From: Flavobacterium sp. SUN046
Lineage (GTDB): Bacteria; Bacteroidota; Bacteroidia; Flavobacteriales; Flavobacteriaceae
NCBI RefSeq assembly: GCF_028867965.1
Contig: NZ_JAPQNT010000004.1
Coordinates: forward strand, 62,001 to 126,000
Direction of reading: 5' to 3'
Length of the DNA: 64,000 nt
The position numbers and the translations under genes are program-made. Below are positions 35,201-42,570 of the stretch, one piece after another; the stretch's first letter is position 1, and each line of letters begins with the position of its first letter. The notes under the pieces are model-generated. The model saw only the letters and a program-made list of their open reading frames with translations. It was not told the DNA's origin and ran no database searches.

Positions 35201-35697
35201 TGTAATGAGGTTTGTTTTAAAATCAATTCTTCTTTTAATGTGTTTTGATAAGCTGCTTCAATTTGGGTATCAAAATCATATTTTGTCCAAGTTAAAAAAT
35301 CGCCAAGTTGAGTAGAATCAACTTTAGTTCTATTCTGTAATAAATAACTATTTTTTTTATAATAAGAATTTAAACATTTGGCATAAACTAAGTTTAAAAT
35401 TGCTTTTGATGGAATAGTTGCAGTGTTAATTTCTTTTCGTAAATTAGAAATTATTTTGCTTTGTGCATTTTCGTCTAATGATTGTATGTATTTCGATTTA
35501 TAGAAAAAGCATTTAATAATTTGAACTTCATTTTTTGAATTATAAGCTATCTTATATATTCTTTCAACCTCATTATTAGCTGATTTAGTTTGCCCTTTAT
35601 TCTCAAGTGCAACAATATTTTCCCAAGATTTGTCATGATTTTGACCACAACTTGATATGTATGTAAATAAAAATAAAATGAATGTAATTTTTTTCAT
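29218..35697 (-). CDS. Alpha-2-macroglobulin family lipoprotein with embedded TonB-plug module
   Basis: A 2159-residue exported protein. A lipoprotein signal ends at Cys17 (TYISSCGQ). An N-terminal helical region of about 450 residues is followed by macroglobulin domains, including MG2 (SFFLDRAIYRPGQTVYYKG). Residues about 1170-1245 form a carboxypeptidase-regulatory domain (SGILTDGKLPLPGANV, VFSYLGF) and about 1245-1378 a SusC-type TonB plug (NEVVVTAMGIKR, ALAGKVSGLQI, VIDGEI, YGAQGANGVIIITTKKG), with no beta-barrel. The macroglobulin then resumes (SPEELTQWKLRLFAHN), with the thioester motif CAEQ at Cys1621 and the helical toroid. Bacterial macroglobulins trap proteases in the periplasm; the plug insert is unusual. 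It lies convergent to an S46 peptidase. Confidence 0.93.
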   Translation of the reverse strand: MKKITFILFLFTYISSCGQNHDKSWENIVALENKGQTKSANNEVERIYKIAYNSKNEVQIIKCFFYKSKYIQSLDENAQSKIISNLRKEINTATIPSKAILNLVYAKCLNSYYKKNSYLLQNRTKVDSTQLGDFLTWTKYDFDTQIEAAYQNTLKEELILKQTSLHDYEAIFDLFKTDENNVSSVYDYILQENINYYSSVIYDWKSVVFNSKTNLDLLFATNTDFKTIKLDSLKDPEIKKVIELYKKVNYLESSSTTELERILFCHKHILKNDELIKHLNALEKRSKSEMLTQRILYEKAVYFNSLANKETNPDYKSIAVSKLDSILNFKNKSNTFKKANLLKYQITSKEANLNLLGYCYENENTRTQLNYRNLDSVRLSFYKINSNLIGLQADTLKDFISKLKPIITKNYKLLNKKDYLNYTTELLLPKLELGIYVISLEGINDKTNNYQIITVSNNIVLTSNNSTITTYKILNRKTGKPVVDCRVKSVDFDLVSDKNGIVSFDENSNKTKKNYNYRDLLITSKNDTLSLKDSYINNQYYNNDDKESKSKVSFFLDRAIYRPGQTVYYKGIVTKENNSENSIVANLLVKITIDDANYNEIKTFEVTTNEFGSFAGEFNLPKNGITGEFTIEADEPDDLELDPLYDKIKEEHPFWDTTYFEHSEIRFSVEEYKRPKFEIIFNPIKDTYSLNQDIQVKGTAKAFTGSSISNSKVSYQVVRKNYNWNKYRGNNNDEILATSETKTDALGNFIIDFKAIPYEDIDQVEKPVFSYYVNVKITDINGETHTGETFVNVGYQSLLLKAKINSKINSNEKNTIELNSTNLNNQFSAVNGEVKIYFLKNFEGKFKPRTFVKPEINGISNDDFEKLFPFEFNENEMYSSLKGTLVYSKKVATEKDKSLALDFISNFKSGHYKLIFSATDRSNIPVETTSLFDLYQVADKIAVGNEFITMRQLNENPKKDGFVLVQINCAVPELYLNYSVIYDGKIVFENNQTTSNYSTQIKIPIEKNFKDFFKIGIETMYENHHFIAEKNILIPEEWPKMEIEIETFRDKLEPGKLENWSFKIKENNDKTQVEVLASMYDVSLEQFKKSYWNPLISRRYNNDYFSGKSVLGSEIVTLYYNSFDYKTGIIDYQNETTNLIWFGFDFVNPNNAFITNEYRKQVTKKARKPANTKLISGILTDGKLPLPGANVIVKGKIRGTSTNLDGYYEIEAGKGETLVFSYLGFNNASILIGKSKQYDVSLKESENTLNEVVVTAMGIKRTKDAVVSAQRIVTFLELTQETNPNAIQALAGKVSGLQITTQYDKYSFATNKIVLRGNRSVTGNNEALVVIDGEISNATILAQMSAEAIADINVVKGAQGAALYGAQGANGVIIITTKKGVQELTQVKTRTNRNETAFFFPQLKTDKNGKISFNFTSPEELTQWKLRLFAHNKNANVGYLEKLVITQKELMIFPNMPRFFREKDTIVISAKISNLTPNVKNGIALLQLSDATTMETIDNKMMNVNAVRNFNIAPTGNTIVTWKITVPEGVQGIQYKVVAKADNYSDGEESILPVLTNNILVTESIPIWVRENSKKAYTFDNLKNNTSTTLKNHLFTLEYTSNPTWLAIQSLPYLMEYEHECAEQTFARYYANVLASEIINTNPKIAAVFENWKKTGKTLSKLNQNEELKSLILAETPWLKEAQSEEEKKNNLALLFNLENMKISTENTFEKLKTKQKPSGGFAWFDGGNESEYITTHIISGLGHLQKLQINKITSDGFSEITKKAITYLDTKFIERNNSKNAVNYSDLYYLYMRSFYLKMYPISNNLNKIITLQLENIDEKWLDYSIYNKALAALVLNRFGESERAEKIIESLKDTSASNEDWGMYWIENKPGWNWYEAPIETQALVIEAFSEITKDTKSIDAMKVWLLKNKQTKNWPTTKSTTEAIYALLLNGSNWLSVKDNTIIKIGDDKIVAKKLSENQKEAETGYIKLNWKSTEIKPEMATTLIENKSKVPGFGGLYWQYFEDLDKIKTNNNNNNMLTASKELYLKKKTNKGDELQKITATNTLKIGDLVTVRLIITAKEDLEYIHLKDMRASCFEPINVISQYEWKADLSYYVSTKDAATHFFFDEINKGTYVIEYEIIVNNSGNFSNGITTIESMYAPEFTSHTKGIRVTTKE

Positions 35698-35746
35698 GTA
35701 TAGGAGTTTCTATTATAGAGTACTTTTAAAATAAAAAGGTTGGAAA

Positions 35747-35754
35747 CAAATATA
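35747..35754 (-). promoter_or_regulatory. -7 promoter box of the macroglobulin gene
   Basis: Minus strand TATATTTG, full match to TAnnTTTG, about 50 bases before the start. The -33 region is weak. Confidence 0.5.
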
Positions 35755-35810
35755 ATTATTTTCAAATTGTAATTTTTTCTATAAATTAAAGCATACTCAA
35801 TACATTTTCT

Positions 35811-35818
35811 TATTTTTG
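35811..35818 (+). promoter_or_regulatory. -7 promoter box of the TPR gene
   Basis: TATTTTTG matches TAnnTTTG. Its terminal TTG is in frame with the gene and could be mistaken for a start. Confidence 0.55.
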
Positions 35819-35836
35819 AACATTATAAATTACAAA

Positions 35837-36529
35837 ATGAAGTTTCTAACGTGTTTATTACTTTTAATCTCTATTCAAATGGTGGCTGAAACCGATTTTG
35901 ATAAGGCTGAAAAATTGTACCAACAAGAGAAATGGCAACAAGCCAAAACTTTGTTCGAATCTTATTTAAAAGAAAATCCAACCAATTTTAAAGCTATAGA
36001 ATATTTAGGTGATATTGCTGGACATCAAAAAAAATGGGATGAAGCTATCAAGCAATACAAAATTTTGAAAGTTCAATTTCCTAAGACGGCAAATTATTGG
36101 TACAAATTTGGTGGCGCAATGGGAATGAAAGCCAAATCAGTAAATAAATTCAAAGCACTCGGCATGATTGATGAAATCGAATCGTCTTTTATAACAGCTG
36201 CTAAATTAGATGCTAAACATATTGATTCCCGTTGGGCTTTAGTTATGCTTTACATAGAATTGCCCGGAATTGTTGGCGGAAGTGAAAAAAAAGCAATAAA
36301 ATATTCTGATGAATTGATGAGTTTGTCTAAAGTTGATGGCTATTTGTCTAAAGGATATATTGATGAGTATTTTGACAGATATTCTAATGCTGAAACAAAT
36401 TATATAAAAGCACACGAAATTGGAAATTCAAAAACTACCTTTCAAAAACTATATAATTTGTATCTCAAAAAACTGAAAGACAAAGTAAAAGCTCAAAAAC
36501 TAAAAGAACAATTTGAAAATAAGGTTTAG
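35837..36529 (+). CDS. Tetratricopeptide repeat protein, exported
   Basis: 230 residues. A signal peptide (MKFLTCLLLLISIQMVAETD) leads to TPR units: ADFDKAEKLYQQEKWQQAKTLF-type, then NFKAIEYLGDIAGHQKKWDEAIKQYKIL, and later ones at about 125-150 and 175-205. TPRs form protein-binding solenoids; the partner is unknown. I moved the start 21 bases downstream of the longest frame because the TTG there belongs to the -7 box and this ATG starts the signal peptide. Periplasmic by prediction; not obviously in an operon. Confidence 0.8.
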   Translation: MKFLTCLLLLISIQMVAETDFDKAEKLYQQEKWQQAKTLFESYLKENPTNFKAIEYLGDIAGHQKKWDEAIKQYKILKVQFPKTANYWYKFGGAMGMKAKSVNKFKALGMIDEIESSFITAAKLDAKHIDSRWALVMLYIELPGIVGGSEKKAIKYSDELMSLSKVDGYLSKGYIDEYFDRYSNAETNYIKAHEIGNSKTTFQKLYNLYLKKLKDKVKAQKLKEQFENKV

Positions 36530-36611
36530 TAGGTTTAAGAGTTTAAAAGGGTTATTAATTTATGATATTTGGTTTATAATTTATTGAATACGAAAACTCC
36601 AAATTTTATAA

Positions 36612-36643
36612 GCGCCTAAACTTCTAAACGCCTAAACTTACAC
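36612..36643. repeat. CGCCTAAACTT direct repeat
   Basis: Two units of CGCCTAAACTT, four to six bases apart, in the spacer between the TPR gene and the Mur ligase gene. Similar TTTAAGAGTTTAAAAGG strings stand at 36534 and at about 44660. Degenerate AT-rich intergenic repeats, function unknown. Confidence 0.4.
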
Positions 36644-36659
36644 CTAATAAAAATTAATA

Positions 36660-38015
36660 ATGCGTACACATTTCATAGCAATCGGCGGAGCAGCCATGCA
36701 CAACCTAGCACTTGCATTACATAATAAAGGATACCAAGTTACAGGAAGCGACGATGCCATTTTTGAACCGTCAAAATCTCGTTTGGATAAGAAAGGTTTA
36801 TTACCAATTGAATTGGGTTGGTTTCCTGAAAAAATCACATCTAATATTGAAGCAGTAATTCTCGGAATGCATGCCAAAGCAGATAATCCTGAATTACTAA
36901 AAGCACAAGAATTAGGTTTGAAAATTTATTCTTATCCCGAATTTTTATACGAACAATCTAAAAATAAAACACGCGTTGTGATTGGTGGTTCTCATGGAAA
37001 AACAACAATTACATCAATGATTTTGCACGTAATGCATTACCATAATATTGAAGTCGATTATATGGTTGGCGCTCAATTAGAAGGTTTTGACACGATGGTT
37101 CACTTAACTCACGAAAATGATTTTATTGTTTTAGAAGGCGATGAATATTTGTCGTCACCAATTGATAGACGTCCAAAATTTCATTTGTATCAACCAAATA
37201 TCGCTTTACTTTCTGGGATTGCTTGGGATCATATTAATGTATTTCCAACATTTGAAAATTATGTAGAACAATTTGAAATTTTTGTAAATCAAATTACTAA
37301 AGGTGGTATTTTAGTGTACAACGAAGAAGACGAAACAGTTAAAAAAGTAGCCGAAGAAACAACAAATACTATTCGTAAATTACCTTATGCAACGCCAAGT
37401 TATTCTGTTGAATATGGAACAACTTTATTAGATACGCCAGAAGGTCCAATGCCAATTGAGGTTTTCGGAGCTCATAACTTAAATAATCTTGCTGGAGCCA
37501 AATGGATTTGCCAAAATATGGGAGTTGATGAAGCCGATTTCTATGAAGCCATAGCAAGTTTTAAAGGTGCTAGCAAACGCTTAGAAAAAATTGCAGAAGG
37601 AAATGGAAAAGTAGCCTACAAAGATTTTGCGCATTCGCCAAGCAAAGTTTCGGCTACGACTAAAGCTGTAAAAGCGCAATATCCTGATAGAAAATTAATA
37701 GCTTGTTTAGAACTTCATACTTACAGTAGTTTGAATGCTGAATTTTTAAAAGAATACGAAGGTGCGCTAGATGCCGCTGATGTTGCCGTAGTTTTTTATT
37801 CGCCAGATGCGGTTAAAATTAAGCAATTGGAAGAAGTAACTTATGAGCAAATCGCACAATCTTTCAAGCGTGACGATTTAATCATTTATACAAATCCAAC
37901 TGATTTTAAAAACTTTTTGTTTAGTCAGAACTTTGATAATTCTGCGTTATTATTGATGAGCTCGGGTAATTATGGTGGATTAAATTTTGATGAGGTTAAG
38001 GAATTGATGAAGTAA
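36660..38015 (+). CDS. mpl: Mur ligase family protein, Mpl-like (UDP-MurNAc:tripeptide ligase)
   Basis: 451 residues. Mpl reattaches recycled L-Ala-gamma-D-Glu-mDAP tripeptide to UDP-MurNAc, in the cytoplasm. The Rossmann N-terminus is HFIAIGGAAMHNLALAL, the ATP loop is VIGGSHGKTTITSMI (about residue 105), and the central and C-terminal Mur ligase blocks VLEGDEYLSSPIDRRPKF, AWDHINVFPTFENY, FGAHNLNNLAGA and DFAHSPSKVSATTKA are all present. The HSPSK variant, in place of the HNPxD/HxP of MurC-F, and SPIDRRPKF fit Mpl better than MurC. Transcribed from its own region. Confidence 0.88.
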   Translation: MRTHFIAIGGAAMHNLALALHNKGYQVTGSDDAIFEPSKSRLDKKGLLPIELGWFPEKITSNIEAVILGMHAKADNPELLKAQELGLKIYSYPEFLYEQSKNKTRVVIGGSHGKTTITSMILHVMHYHNIEVDYMVGAQLEGFDTMVHLTHENDFIVLEGDEYLSSPIDRRPKFHLYQPNIALLSGIAWDHINVFPTFENYVEQFEIFVNQITKGGILVYNEEDETVKKVAEETTNTIRKLPYATPSYSVEYGTTLLDTPEGPMPIEVFGAHNLNNLAGAKWICQNMGVDEADFYEAIASFKGASKRLEKIAEGNGKVAYKDFAHSPSKVSATTKAVKAQYPDRKLIACLELHTYSSLNAEFLKEYEGALDAADVAVVFYSPDAVKIKQLEEVTYEQIAQSFKRDDLIIYTNPTDFKNFLFSQNFDNSALLLMSSGNYGGLNFDEVKELMK

Positions 38016-38060
38016 AAAACTAGAATAATTTTATCGCAGAAAAGAATCTAGTAAAGAACT

Positions 38061-38273
38061 ATGGAAATATTAAGCGCAATAGTAGATTTTTTTAATGTTT
38101 TAGATTCCAAAAACATACTTAGAGAAAAATGGAATGTTTTTAAAGATACAAATGAATATAAAGGAGAAAGAATTTTTGCATTCGTTTCATTTCTTACATT
38201 AGTGATCTTTTATTTGATTATGATTTTTTTTGTTACTTATGTAATTTATAAAAGCATTACTTCTCATATTTAA
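38061..38273 (+). CDS. Small single-helix membrane protein
   Basis: 70 residues with an amphipathic N-terminus and one strong membrane helix (about 40-63). Not recognised. Plausible because it has a normal start, neighbours' codon use and a place just after mpl, but it is short. Its last 17 bases overlap the convergent DUF1287 gene. Confidence 0.5.
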   Translation: MEILSAIVDFFNVLDSKNILREKWNVFKDTNEYKGERIFAFVSFLTLVIFYLIMIFFVTYVIYKSITSHI

Positions 38274-38892
38274 AATGCCCAACAATTTTCCAATTAAATA
38301 AACAATCTTCCAAAACTTGTCCGTGACCTACATTATGAACAACCATTTGGCGTTTTCCGTCAGTAGATTTTTTATTTGTTATAATTCCAATATGTGGTAA
38401 TTTATCATTAATCATCCAAGTTACCAATTCGCCAGTTTTGTAATCATTTGCATTTTCTGTGATTTCTAATTTTTCTCCTTTTCGAGTAAAAAAAACTTCT
38501 AAATTTGGAACTCGTCTATGATCAATATTGGTATCAGAAGTTTTTAAACCCCATTTTTTTAAGTTTGGATATTTTGAAAAATTCGCTTTTAAATCTTCAT
38601 GTACTTCTTTTTGTAAATCAATTCCAAGTTTTCGATAAGCACGAATTACAACATCTGTGCAAACTCCTTTTCCTTTTGGAATATCTCCATTCGGATATTT
38701 TATAGCATAATAAGTTGGATCATATTCAATAGAATCGTCGATAATAGAAATCGCCGCATTGGATAGTTTTTCTTGAAATGTTATTGGATTTTCTATTAAA
38801 TCAGGTTTGTTTTTCTTAACAATTTCGAATTCTTTCGTTTTTTTGCAGCTCAAAGAAATTACTAAAAATAAAAAAAGTGCAATTGGTTTCAT
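38257..38892 (-). CDS. DUF1287 family lipoprotein, NlpC/P60-like
   Basis: 211 residues with a lipoprotein signal ending at Cys16 (VISLSCKK). The DUF1287 region has a cysteine in GVCTDVVIRAYRKLGIDLQ and histidines in PHIGII and VVHNVGHG, the order of a papain-like Cys-His catalytic core. The family is expected to act on cell-wall peptides or amides, but no substrate is known. Periplasmic side of a membrane. Neighbour to the mpl peptidoglycan-recycling gene, which fits a wall role, though on the opposite strand. Confidence 0.83.
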   Translation of the reverse strand: MKPIALFLFLVISLSCKKTKEFEIVKKNKPDLIENPITFQEKLSNAAISIIDDSIEYDPTYYAIKYPNGDIPKGKGVCTDVVIRAYRKLGIDLQKEVHEDLKANFSKYPNLKKWGLKTSDTNIDHRRVPNLEVFFTRKGEKLEITENANDYKTGELVTWMINDKLPHIGIITNKKSTDGKRQMVVHNVGHGQVLEDCLFNWKIVGHFKYEK

Positions 38893-38987
38893 AAATAGTT
38901 TTATACAAAACGAAAATAGTAACCATTTTATTTTGAACTCATTAAAAAAATATTTTTATTTGTACTTTAATAAAAGCCAAAATAACA

Positions 38988-39671
38988 ATGTACACACCAA
39001 TCAACCAATGGGCTGAAGACGATCGCCCAAGAGAAAAATTTCTAATTAAAGGTAAATCTACCTTATCCGATTCTGAATTACTTGCAATACTAATAGGTTC
39101 TGGTTCACGAAATGAAAGTGCCGTGCAGTTGTGCCAACGAATTTTAGCTTCAGCAAACAACAACTTGAACCAACTCGGAAAACTTTCAATAAATCAGTTA
39201 ACCCAATTTAAAGGAATAGGTGAAGCCAAAGCCATTTCAATTGCTGCTGCACTAGAATTAGGGCGAAGAAGACGTTCTGAAGATGTAATCGAATTAGACA
39301 AAATAACGTCAAGCCGGGCCGTTTTTAACATTATGCAACCCATAATTGGCGAATTACCGCACGAAGAATTTTGGATTTTATATCTAAATAATTCCAATAA
39401 AGTGATTCATAAAGCGCAAATATCTAAAGGCGGAATCACAGGAACGGTTGTCGATAGCAGAATAATTTTCAAAACCGCATTGGAATATAACGCAACTTCA
39501 TTAATTTTGACACACAACCATCCGTCAGGAAAATTAGCACCAAGTGATGCCGATAGAGTCGTTACTAAAAAACTCAAATTAGCTGGAGAACAATTGGATA
39601 TTTTAATTTTGGATCATATTATTATTACGGAAATCGGATTTTATAGCTTTAAAGACAGCGACATATTTTAA
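38988..39671 (+). CDS. radC: RadC family JAB-domain protein
   Basis: 227 residues. The N-terminal helix-hairpin-helix domain (residues about 20-95, with LLAILIGSGSRNESAVQLC and LTQFKGIGEAKAISIAAALELGRRR) precedes a JAB1/MPN metal-binding domain with ILTHNHPSGKLAPSDAD (HxHPSG-D). Annotated historically as DNA repair; its real function is unsettled. Start of a three-gene unit: the HAD gene begins three bases after its stop. Confidence 0.93.
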   Translation: MYTPINQWAEDDRPREKFLIKGKSTLSDSELLAILIGSGSRNESAVQLCQRILASANNNLNQLGKLSINQLTQFKGIGEAKAISIAAALELGRRRRSEDVIELDKITSSRAVFNIMQPIIGELPHEEFWILYLNNSNKVIHKAQISKGGITGTVVDSRIIFKTALEYNATSLILTHNHPSGKLAPSDADRVVTKKLKLAGEQLDILILDHIIITEIGFYSFKDSDIF

Positions 39672-39674
39672 AAA

Positions 39675-40358
39675 ATGGAACATATCAAACACGTTTTTTT
39701 CGATTTAGATCATACACTTTGGGATTTTGATAAAAATTCAGAATTGGCATTCGATAAAATATTTAAATTAAATCATCCAACAATTGATACAAAATCATTT
39801 GTTGCCGTTTATGCTCCAATAAACCAAGCGTGTTGGAAATTATATCAAGTAGATAAAATTACTCACGAAGAATTACGTTATAGAAGATTGAAAGATTCAT
39901 TTGATGCTTTGAATTATACTATTTCTGATGATGAAATAAATAGAATTGCCGATGATTATATTACTTTTTTACCCGAAAACAATCAGTTATTTGATGGTGC
40001 TAAAGAAATCTTGGATTATCTAAAACCTAATTATAATTTGCACATAATTACTAACGGATTTGCTGAAGTACAATATAAAAAACTTAATAATTCGGGAATT
40101 TTGGTTTATTTTTTAACGATTACCAATTCTGAAAAAGCTGGAGTTAAAAAGCCACATCCTAGAATCTATGAATATGCTTTAGCTTCTGCAAATGCAAAAA
40201 AAGAAAACAGTATTATGATTGGCGATTGTATTGATGCTGATGTAAATGGTGCGTTAAATTTCGGAATTGACGCCATTCATTTTAATGAAAGTAAAGCTGA
40301 AATTCCAAATCATATAAAACAAGTCAATCACTTAATTGAATTAAAAAATTATTTATAA
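39675..40358 (+). CDS. YjjG-type HAD family nucleotidase
   Basis: 227 residues, HAD superfamily subfamily I. Catalytic loop HVFFDLDHTLWDF with Asp10 (nucleophile) and Asp12; the helical cap spans about 20-90; motif II is HIITNGF, motif III the lysine in KKPHPRIYEYAL, and motif IV MIGDCIDADVNGALNFG. YjjG of E. coli removes phosphate from non-canonical pyrimidine nucleotides, guarding against mutagenic bases. Two bases separate it from the next gene, so it is cotranscribed with radC. Confidence 0.88.
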   Translation: MEHIKHVFFDLDHTLWDFDKNSELAFDKIFKLNHPTIDTKSFVAVYAPINQACWKLYQVDKITHEELRYRRLKDSFDALNYTISDDEINRIADDYITFLPENNQLFDGAKEILDYLKPNYNLHIITNGFAEVQYKKLNNSGILVYFLTITNSEKAGVKKPHPRIYEYALASANAKKENSIMIGDCIDADVNGALNFGIDAIHFNESKAEIPNHIKQVNHLIELKNYL

Positions 40359-40359
40359 A

Positions 40360-41064
40360 ATGAAAAAATTTCTAATCTTACTATTGTTGGTTTCTTCTTT
40401 AGGATTTGCACAAAATTTGAATCAATATAAATATGCTTTAATTCCAGCTAAATTTTCATTTTTGAAAGAACCCAATATGTATAATCTAAATGCATTGACA
40501 AAAATGTATATGGAAAAATATGGTTTTGAAACGTATCTTGATAATGAAACGTATTCTGTTGATTTTGCTAATAATAATTCTGAAAAAATTTATGTTGACG
40601 TTATAGAAAAAAGTAATTTATTCACAACAAAATTGCGAGTGGTTTTAAAAGATTATCAAAATAAAATTCTATTCACATCTGAAGAAGGAACTAGTAATGA
40701 CAAAGAATACAAAGTTTCTTACAATCTGGCTTTACGTATGGCATTTGATAATTTTAATGTTTTGAAAGGGCATAGATACACAAAACGTAATAATTATGAT
40801 TCGGAAATAAAAAATGAGATTGGAGATTCTACTCCAGTTCCTATGGGTGTAAAGTTTAAAACAATTCAAAATCAAATGGGTTTTGATGTTGTTAATGAAA
40901 ATGGTACGGTCATTTTAAAATTATTTAAAACTACTCAAAAAGAAGTTTTTATTGCCGAAAAAGGAAATCAAAAAGGAATTTTAATGAAAATGAATAATGA
41001 ATGGGTTTTCGAATATTATTCAAATAATAATTTGATTTTAGAGCAAGTAGATGTCAAGTTTTAA
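40360..41064 (+). CDS. Exported hypothetical protein
   Basis: 234 residues with a clear signal peptide (MKKFLILLLLVSSLGFAQ). The mature part is mostly beta with SEKIYVDVIEKSNLFTTKLRVVLKDYQNKILFTSEEG, and lacks lipobox or sorting domain. Not recognised. Third gene of the radC unit. Its stop is one base from the stop of convergent rarA, with no terminator between. Confidence 0.7.
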   Translation: MKKFLILLLLVSSLGFAQNLNQYKYALIPAKFSFLKEPNMYNLNALTKMYMEKYGFETYLDNETYSVDFANNNSEKIYVDVIEKSNLFTTKLRVVLKDYQNKILFTSEEGTSNDKEYKVSYNLALRMAFDNFNVLKGHRYTKRNNYDSEIKNEIGDSTPVPMGVKFKTIQNQMGFDVVNENGTVILKLFKTTQKEVFIAEKGNQKGILMKMNNEWVFEYYSNNNLILEQVDVKF

Positions 41065-41065
41065 A

Positions 41066-42343
41066 TCAATACCCATACTTATCTTTCCAACGGTTTTTTA
41101 AAAATTCACGAGTTCCATTTTCTCTCGAATTATTGCCTGGATCATAAAATTTAGTTTCCTTAATTGCATCGGGTAAGTATTCTTGCTCACTAAAATTATT
41201 AGCATAATTATGTGAATATTGGTATTCGTCGCCATAACCCAATTCCTTCATCAATTTAGTCGGCGCATTTCGCAAATGAATTGGAACTGGCAAATCTCCA
41301 GTTTGTTTTACCAAAGCTTGCGCTTCTCCAATTGCCATATAACTAGCATTACTTTTAGGTGAAGTTGCTAAGTAAACCGCACATTGACTCAATATAATTC
41401 TACTTTCGGGATAACCAATTGTTGCAACGGCTTGAAACGTATTATTTGCCATAATAAAAGCAGTCGGATTGGCATTTCCGATATCTTCACTCGACAAAAT
41501 CAACATTCTTCGTGCGATGAATTTTACATCTTCGCCACCTTCAATCATTCGTGCTAACCAATAAACTGCTCCGTTTGGATCGCTTCCACGAATAGATTTT
41601 ATAAAAGCTGAAACAATATCGTAATGTTGTTCGCCAGTTTTGTCATATAAAACGGTGTTTTGTTGCACCAATTCCAAAACTTTATCATTGGTAATTGTAA
41701 TTGCACCTTCTGGACTTGCGTTGACAACCAATTCAAAAATATTAAGTAATTTTCTTCCATCGCCACCAGAAAGTCGTAACAATGCTCCCGATTCTTTGAT
41801 TTTTATTTTTTTAGAAGAAATTATAGTGTCTAATTTTATAGCTCGTTCCAAAAGTGCCAATAAATCTTCCTTGGAAAACGGATTTAGTACATAAACCTGA
41901 CAACGTGACAATAACGCCGGAATAACCTCAAAACTCGGATTTTCAGTTGTTGCGCCAATTAGAGTTACCCAGCCTTTTTCGACTGCCGCCAACAATGAAT
42001 CTTGTTGAGATTTACTAAAACGATGAATTTCATCAATAAACAAAATTGGATTTTTAGCCGTGAACAATCCGCCACTTTGTTTGGCTTTTTCTATCACATC
42101 GCGAATGTCTTTCACACCCGAATTTATGGCACTCAATTCATAAAACGGACGGTTACTTTGCTTTGCAATAATCTGTGCTAAAGTAGTTTTTCCAGTGCCA
42201 GGCGAACCCCAAAAAATCATTGACGGAATTACACCACGCGCAATTTGTTGCGTCAACGAACCGCTCGGTCCAACCAAGTGCAACTGACTGATGTAATCTT
42301 CTAATTTCTGCGGACGAATGCGTTCGGCTAAAGGTGCTTCCAT
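41066..42343 (-). CDS. rarA: Replication-associated recombination protein A
   Basis: AAA+ clamp-loader-like ATPase acting at stalled forks; 425 residues. N-terminus [16 protein letters not shown], Walker [15 protein letters not shown] (about 42-55), Walker [17 protein letters not shown], sensor 1 [11 protein letters not shown] and the C-terminal MgsA/WHIP region with [21 protein letters not shown] and ENIGNANP-like SEDIGNANP. Divergent from the rhomboid gene across a spacer carrying dispersed repeats. Confidence 0.96.
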   Translation of the reverse strand: MEAPLAERIRPQKLEDYISQLHLVGPSGSLTQQIARGVIPSMIFWGSPGTGKTTLAQIIAKQSNRPFYELSAINSGVKDIRDVIEKAKQSGGLFTAKNPILFIDEIHRFSKSQQDSLLAAVEKGWVTLIGATTENPSFEVIPALLSRCQVYVLNPFSKEDLLALLERAIKLDTIISSKKIKIKESGALLRLSGGDGRKLLNIFELVVNASPEGAITITNDKVLELVQQNTVLYDKTGEQHYDIVSAFIKSIRGSDPNGAVYWLARMIEGGEDVKFIARRMLILSSEDIGNANPTAFIMANNTFQAVATIGYPESRIILSQCAVYLATSPKSNASYMAIGEAQALVKQTGDLPVPIHLRNAPTKLMKELGYGDEYQYSHNYANNFSEQEYLPDAIKETKFYDPGNNSRENGTREFLKNRWKDKYGY

Positions 42344-42409
42344 TTGGTAAAATTACAGATTTCAATCTGAACTTGTTTCAGATTCTCATAAATATTGTTT
42401 GTAATTTTT

Positions 42410-42463
42410 AGCCACAGATTCACAGATTTCCAAAATAATTTCATAATCAGTGAATCAGTGGCT
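42410..42463. repeat. CACAGATT-type inverted repeat
   Basis: Left arm AGCCACAGATTCACAGATT and right arm AATCAGTGAATCAGTGGCT pair at 17 of 19 positions. It lies in the divergent rarA/rhomboid spacer and is the same family as the purK-purE hairpin. I see no transposase or target duplication. Confidence 0.6.
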
Positions 42464-42538
42464 ATTTTTTCTGGATCGTAATGTTATGCTGACAAAATAG
42501 CATTAAAACAGAATTGGTTGTATTTTTGATAAACTATT

Positions 42539-42563
42539 GTCATACCGAGCGCAGTCGAGGTGC
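42539..42563. repeat. Dispersed CGAGCGCAGTCGAGG repeat
   Basis: GTCATACCGAGCGCAGTCGA then GGTGC, just upstream of the rhomboid start. It reads through in frame and would add a false N-terminus to that protein. From memory this phrase is frequent in flavobacterial intergenic DNA. Confidence 0.5.
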
Positions 42564-42570
42564 TTTTTTT

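Noticed and set aside
42514..42570. 19-codon N-terminal extension of the rhomboid protein
   Set aside because: Encoded by a dispersed CGAGCGCAGTCGAGG repeat; the inner ATG gives the natural start.
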